Source: Clostridiales bacterium
Lineage (GTDB): Bacteria; Bacillota; Clostridia; Christensenellales; Aristaeellaceae
DNA: 45,106 bases
Direction: 5' to 3'
Assembly: GCA_012521895.1 (NCBI GenBank)
Contig: JAAYLK010000027.1
Coordinates: forward strand, 1 to 45,106
A program made the translations under genes and the position numbers. Positions within the stretch are counted from its first letter, which is position 1; every line of letters begins with the position of its first letter. Shown piece by piece: positions 43,871-45,106 of the stretch. Below the pieces are notes generated by a model. It ran no database searches and was not told the origin of the DNA. It saw only the letters and a list, made by a program, of their open reading frames with translations.

Positions 43871-43897
43871 AGAAAGCCCGGCAACAGGGCCGGGCTT
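43871..43897 (-). terminator. Terminator of the decayed binding-protein gene
   Basis: Minus strand AAGCCCGGC, CCTGTT loop, GCCGGGCTT then TCTTC. It lies 36 bases past the pseudogene stop. Confidence 0.8.
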
Positions 43898-43933
43898 CCA
43901 ATGTTTACTGATTGGTTACAGATGCGCTTGATG

Positions 43934-44935
43934 TTACTGCGCCAGCTTCGCGTAGACGATGGCTTCCGCCCAGCTCCAGTGCTGGTCGGGGTGGTAGTTG
44001 GTTAGGCGGGATGAGGCGGTATAGAGGTCCGTGTAGGTGTTGGTGTACAGGGGGATGATGGGCAGCATGTCAGCCAGCCTGGACTGGTAAGCCACCCAGG
44101 CCTCCTTCTGCGTGCCCTCGTCAGAATTGATGGCATCGCGCAGCGCGCGCGTTTTCTCGGCCAGCACAGGGTCCACCAAGGCGTTGGGCGAATTGCCCAG
44201 GTCGAAGGATTCGGGTGAGTAGCCGCGCGGGTTGCCGGTAAAGTCTTTCATGAAGTTGCTGCCCAGGAAGTAGAAATCGCAGGTGCGCGCCGTCTGGCGA
44301 TAGTAGTGCTCCAGCAGGACGTCCATCGGGAAAACCATCACATTGAACTGCGCGCCAACCTTTGGCAGGTTCTGCTCCAACTGGCTGACAATCAGGTTGG
44401 CCGCCTCGTTGTCCTCCGAAACGCCCATCGTCAAGCTGAGCGGGATCAGTTTGGCCACCAGCTCGGGCTTGTCGGCGATGGACTCTGGCGCGGATTGTTC
44501 AGCCATGCCCTCTTCCGTTTCGGGGCGGACATAGTCGCTCAAGCGGTAGCGGATTCACTCGCTTTGGGCGGTGTACAGCTCACCCGCAGCGTCATACACA
44601 AAGCCATCTTTTTCCAGTTCCGCGATGGCGGCGCTCAAATCCAGCTGGTAACGCGGGATGCGGTTGACATACGGGCGCCACTGCGGGTCATTGGCGATTT
44701 TGGACCCGTAAAAGCCATACACCCGCGTGCCGCGCTCACCCAGGAAATCGTCGATGAGCTTGTCCTCATCCAGGCTGTAGGCAATGGCGCGCCGCACGCC
44801 CGCCGTGGACACCAGCGCGCGCTCCGCAGCGAAGCTGACAAAGGCCATGCCCTCACGTTCGTAATCCACGTGCTTCATCCCATTCTGAGCCAGCGCCTGG
44901 GTGACCTGCCCCCCGATCCTTGTGCCAGTTTCAGA
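43934..44935 (-). pseudogene. Family 5 peptide/oligopeptide-binding protein remnant
   Basis: C-terminal part of an extracellular solute-binding protein of the OppA/DppA type. Recognisable pieces are VRRAIAYSLDEDKLIDDFLG, YGSKIANDPQWRPYVNRIPR, then after the break PLSLTMGVSEDNEAANLIVS, GNSPNALVDPVLAEKTRALR and the end PIIPLYTNTYTDLYTASSRL. The frame is interrupted by TGA at 44557-44555 between TAQSE and IRYRLSDYVRPETEE. A CGA to TGA change would explain it. The N-terminal ~300 residues and signal peptide are missing: sequence similarity stops near 44935, where unrelated DNA begins. The frame stays open into that DNA up to 45034 by chance. A broken gene is more likely than a selenoprotein. Confidence 0.8.
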
Positions 44936-45093
44936 GTTAGTTGAGATATAATCAACAAAACAAAGGAGCTGGAAGAAATGGGATAGAGTACACTGAAGTT
45001 CGCAACTTTGCCCAGGGTGAGGAGGAATGGGCAAGCCACCGGGACTCCGCTACAATGGATGTTGCATAGACATTCACAAGGAGGAGAACCCCA
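44936..45093 (+). other. Unrelated segment joined to the broken binding-protein gene
   Basis: This 158-base stretch is less GC-rich than its neighbours on the left. It contains GAGATATAAT (a good -10), AAAGGAGCTGG and a short open stretch reading GIEYTEVRNFAQGEEEW. It looks like the 5' flank of the gene beginning at 45094, as expected for the end of an inserted element or a rearrangement. No terminal inverted repeat can be tested because the other end is outside the window. Confidence 0.4.
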
Positions 45094-45106
45094 ATGGCTC
45101 AAAGCA
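45094..45106 (+). CDS. Start of an unidentified gene (runs off window)
   Basis: ATG 45094 is preceded by AAGGAGGAG at 7 bases. Only MAQS is visible before the window ends, so no product can be named. Its position next to a truncated gene makes a transposase one possibility. Confidence 0.5.

Noticed and set aside
42145-43911. 588-codon plus-strand frame opposite MATE and lepB
   Set aside because: Spans two well-supported minus-strand genes and their intergenic hairpin; His/Gln-rich nonsense.
44555-44557. In-frame TGA in the binding-protein gene as a selenocysteine codon
   Set aside because: The family has no redox function at this site, no hairpin of suitable size follows, the gene is truncated, and CGA to TGA gives a simple explanation.
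1-45106. CRISPR array, rRNA, prophage or toxin-antitoxin system
   Set aside because: I looked for regularly spaced repeats, rRNA-like sequence, phage structural genes and small paired toxin genes and saw none.

Overview
The window comes from an anaerobic, visibly GC-rich Bacillota genome, most likely a Clostridia/Christensenellales-type gut or digester bacterium; this is inferred from gene content, not from a marker phylogeny. The pointers are strong AGGAGG ribosome binding sites, many TTG/GTG starts, an ATCase with a PyrI subunit, PyrK/PyrD class 1B, YteP/YtcP-type sugar permeases, DUF5696 and Yip1 proteins, and a full glycine (Stickland) reductase system. The organism decodes selenocysteine: tRNA-Sec, selB, selA and selD are all here, and three genes (selD, grdA, grdB) are interrupted by an in-frame TGA at the expected selenocysteine site and must be read through.

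Layout. 1-1198 (-): 5' part of a large unassigned, probably carbohydrate-active gene, divergent from 1389-7509 (+): a sugar ABC importer (two permeases and a secreted binding protein without lipobox), a GH29 alpha-L-fucosidase and a URO-D/corrinoid-methyltransferase-like protein, ended by a terminator. 7600-12470 (+): a second uptake cluster with a shortened Yip1 protein, a DUF5696 protein with an apparent one-base frameshift near 10198, and two MalFG-like permeases with no dedicated binding protein. Neither importer has a local ATPase, so a shared MsmX-like ATPase elsewhere is likely.

12526-17162: selenium island: selA-selB-tRNA-Sec on the minus strand and selD divergent on the plus strand. 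17220-25270 (-): glycine reductase operon in the order riboswitch-grdX-grdE-grdB-trxB-trxA-grdA-(terminator, possible promoter)-grdC-grdD. A tandem glycine riboswitch sits in the leader. NADPH electrons pass through TrxB and TrxA to the selenoproteins GrdB and GrdA, and GrdCD releases acetyl phosphate. 25356-29150 (-): a heterodimeric ABC exporter whose leader carries a terminator-like attenuator.

29160-34801 (-): a tightly overlapping pyrimidine operon pyrC-pyrK-pyrD-pyrF-pyrE-pyrB-pyrI. 34829-37976 (-): a uracil-DNA-glycosylase family protein, a secreted CHAP-like protein and a Cys-type sulfatase. 38165-41102 (+): rimO-pgsA-recA, followed by an imperfect palindromic repeat and a bidirectional terminator. 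41332-43790 (-): MATE transporter, signal peptidase I and a DUF951 protein. The right end (43934-45106) holds a decayed family-5 peptide-binding protein gene, cut at its 5' side near 44935 and carrying an in-frame TGA, next to a non-homologous segment with the start of another gene.

Nothing here is clearly a wholly new system. The least explained parts are the Yip1/DUF5696/permease cluster, the regulatory architecture around the grd operon and ABC exporter, and the palindromic repeat after recA.
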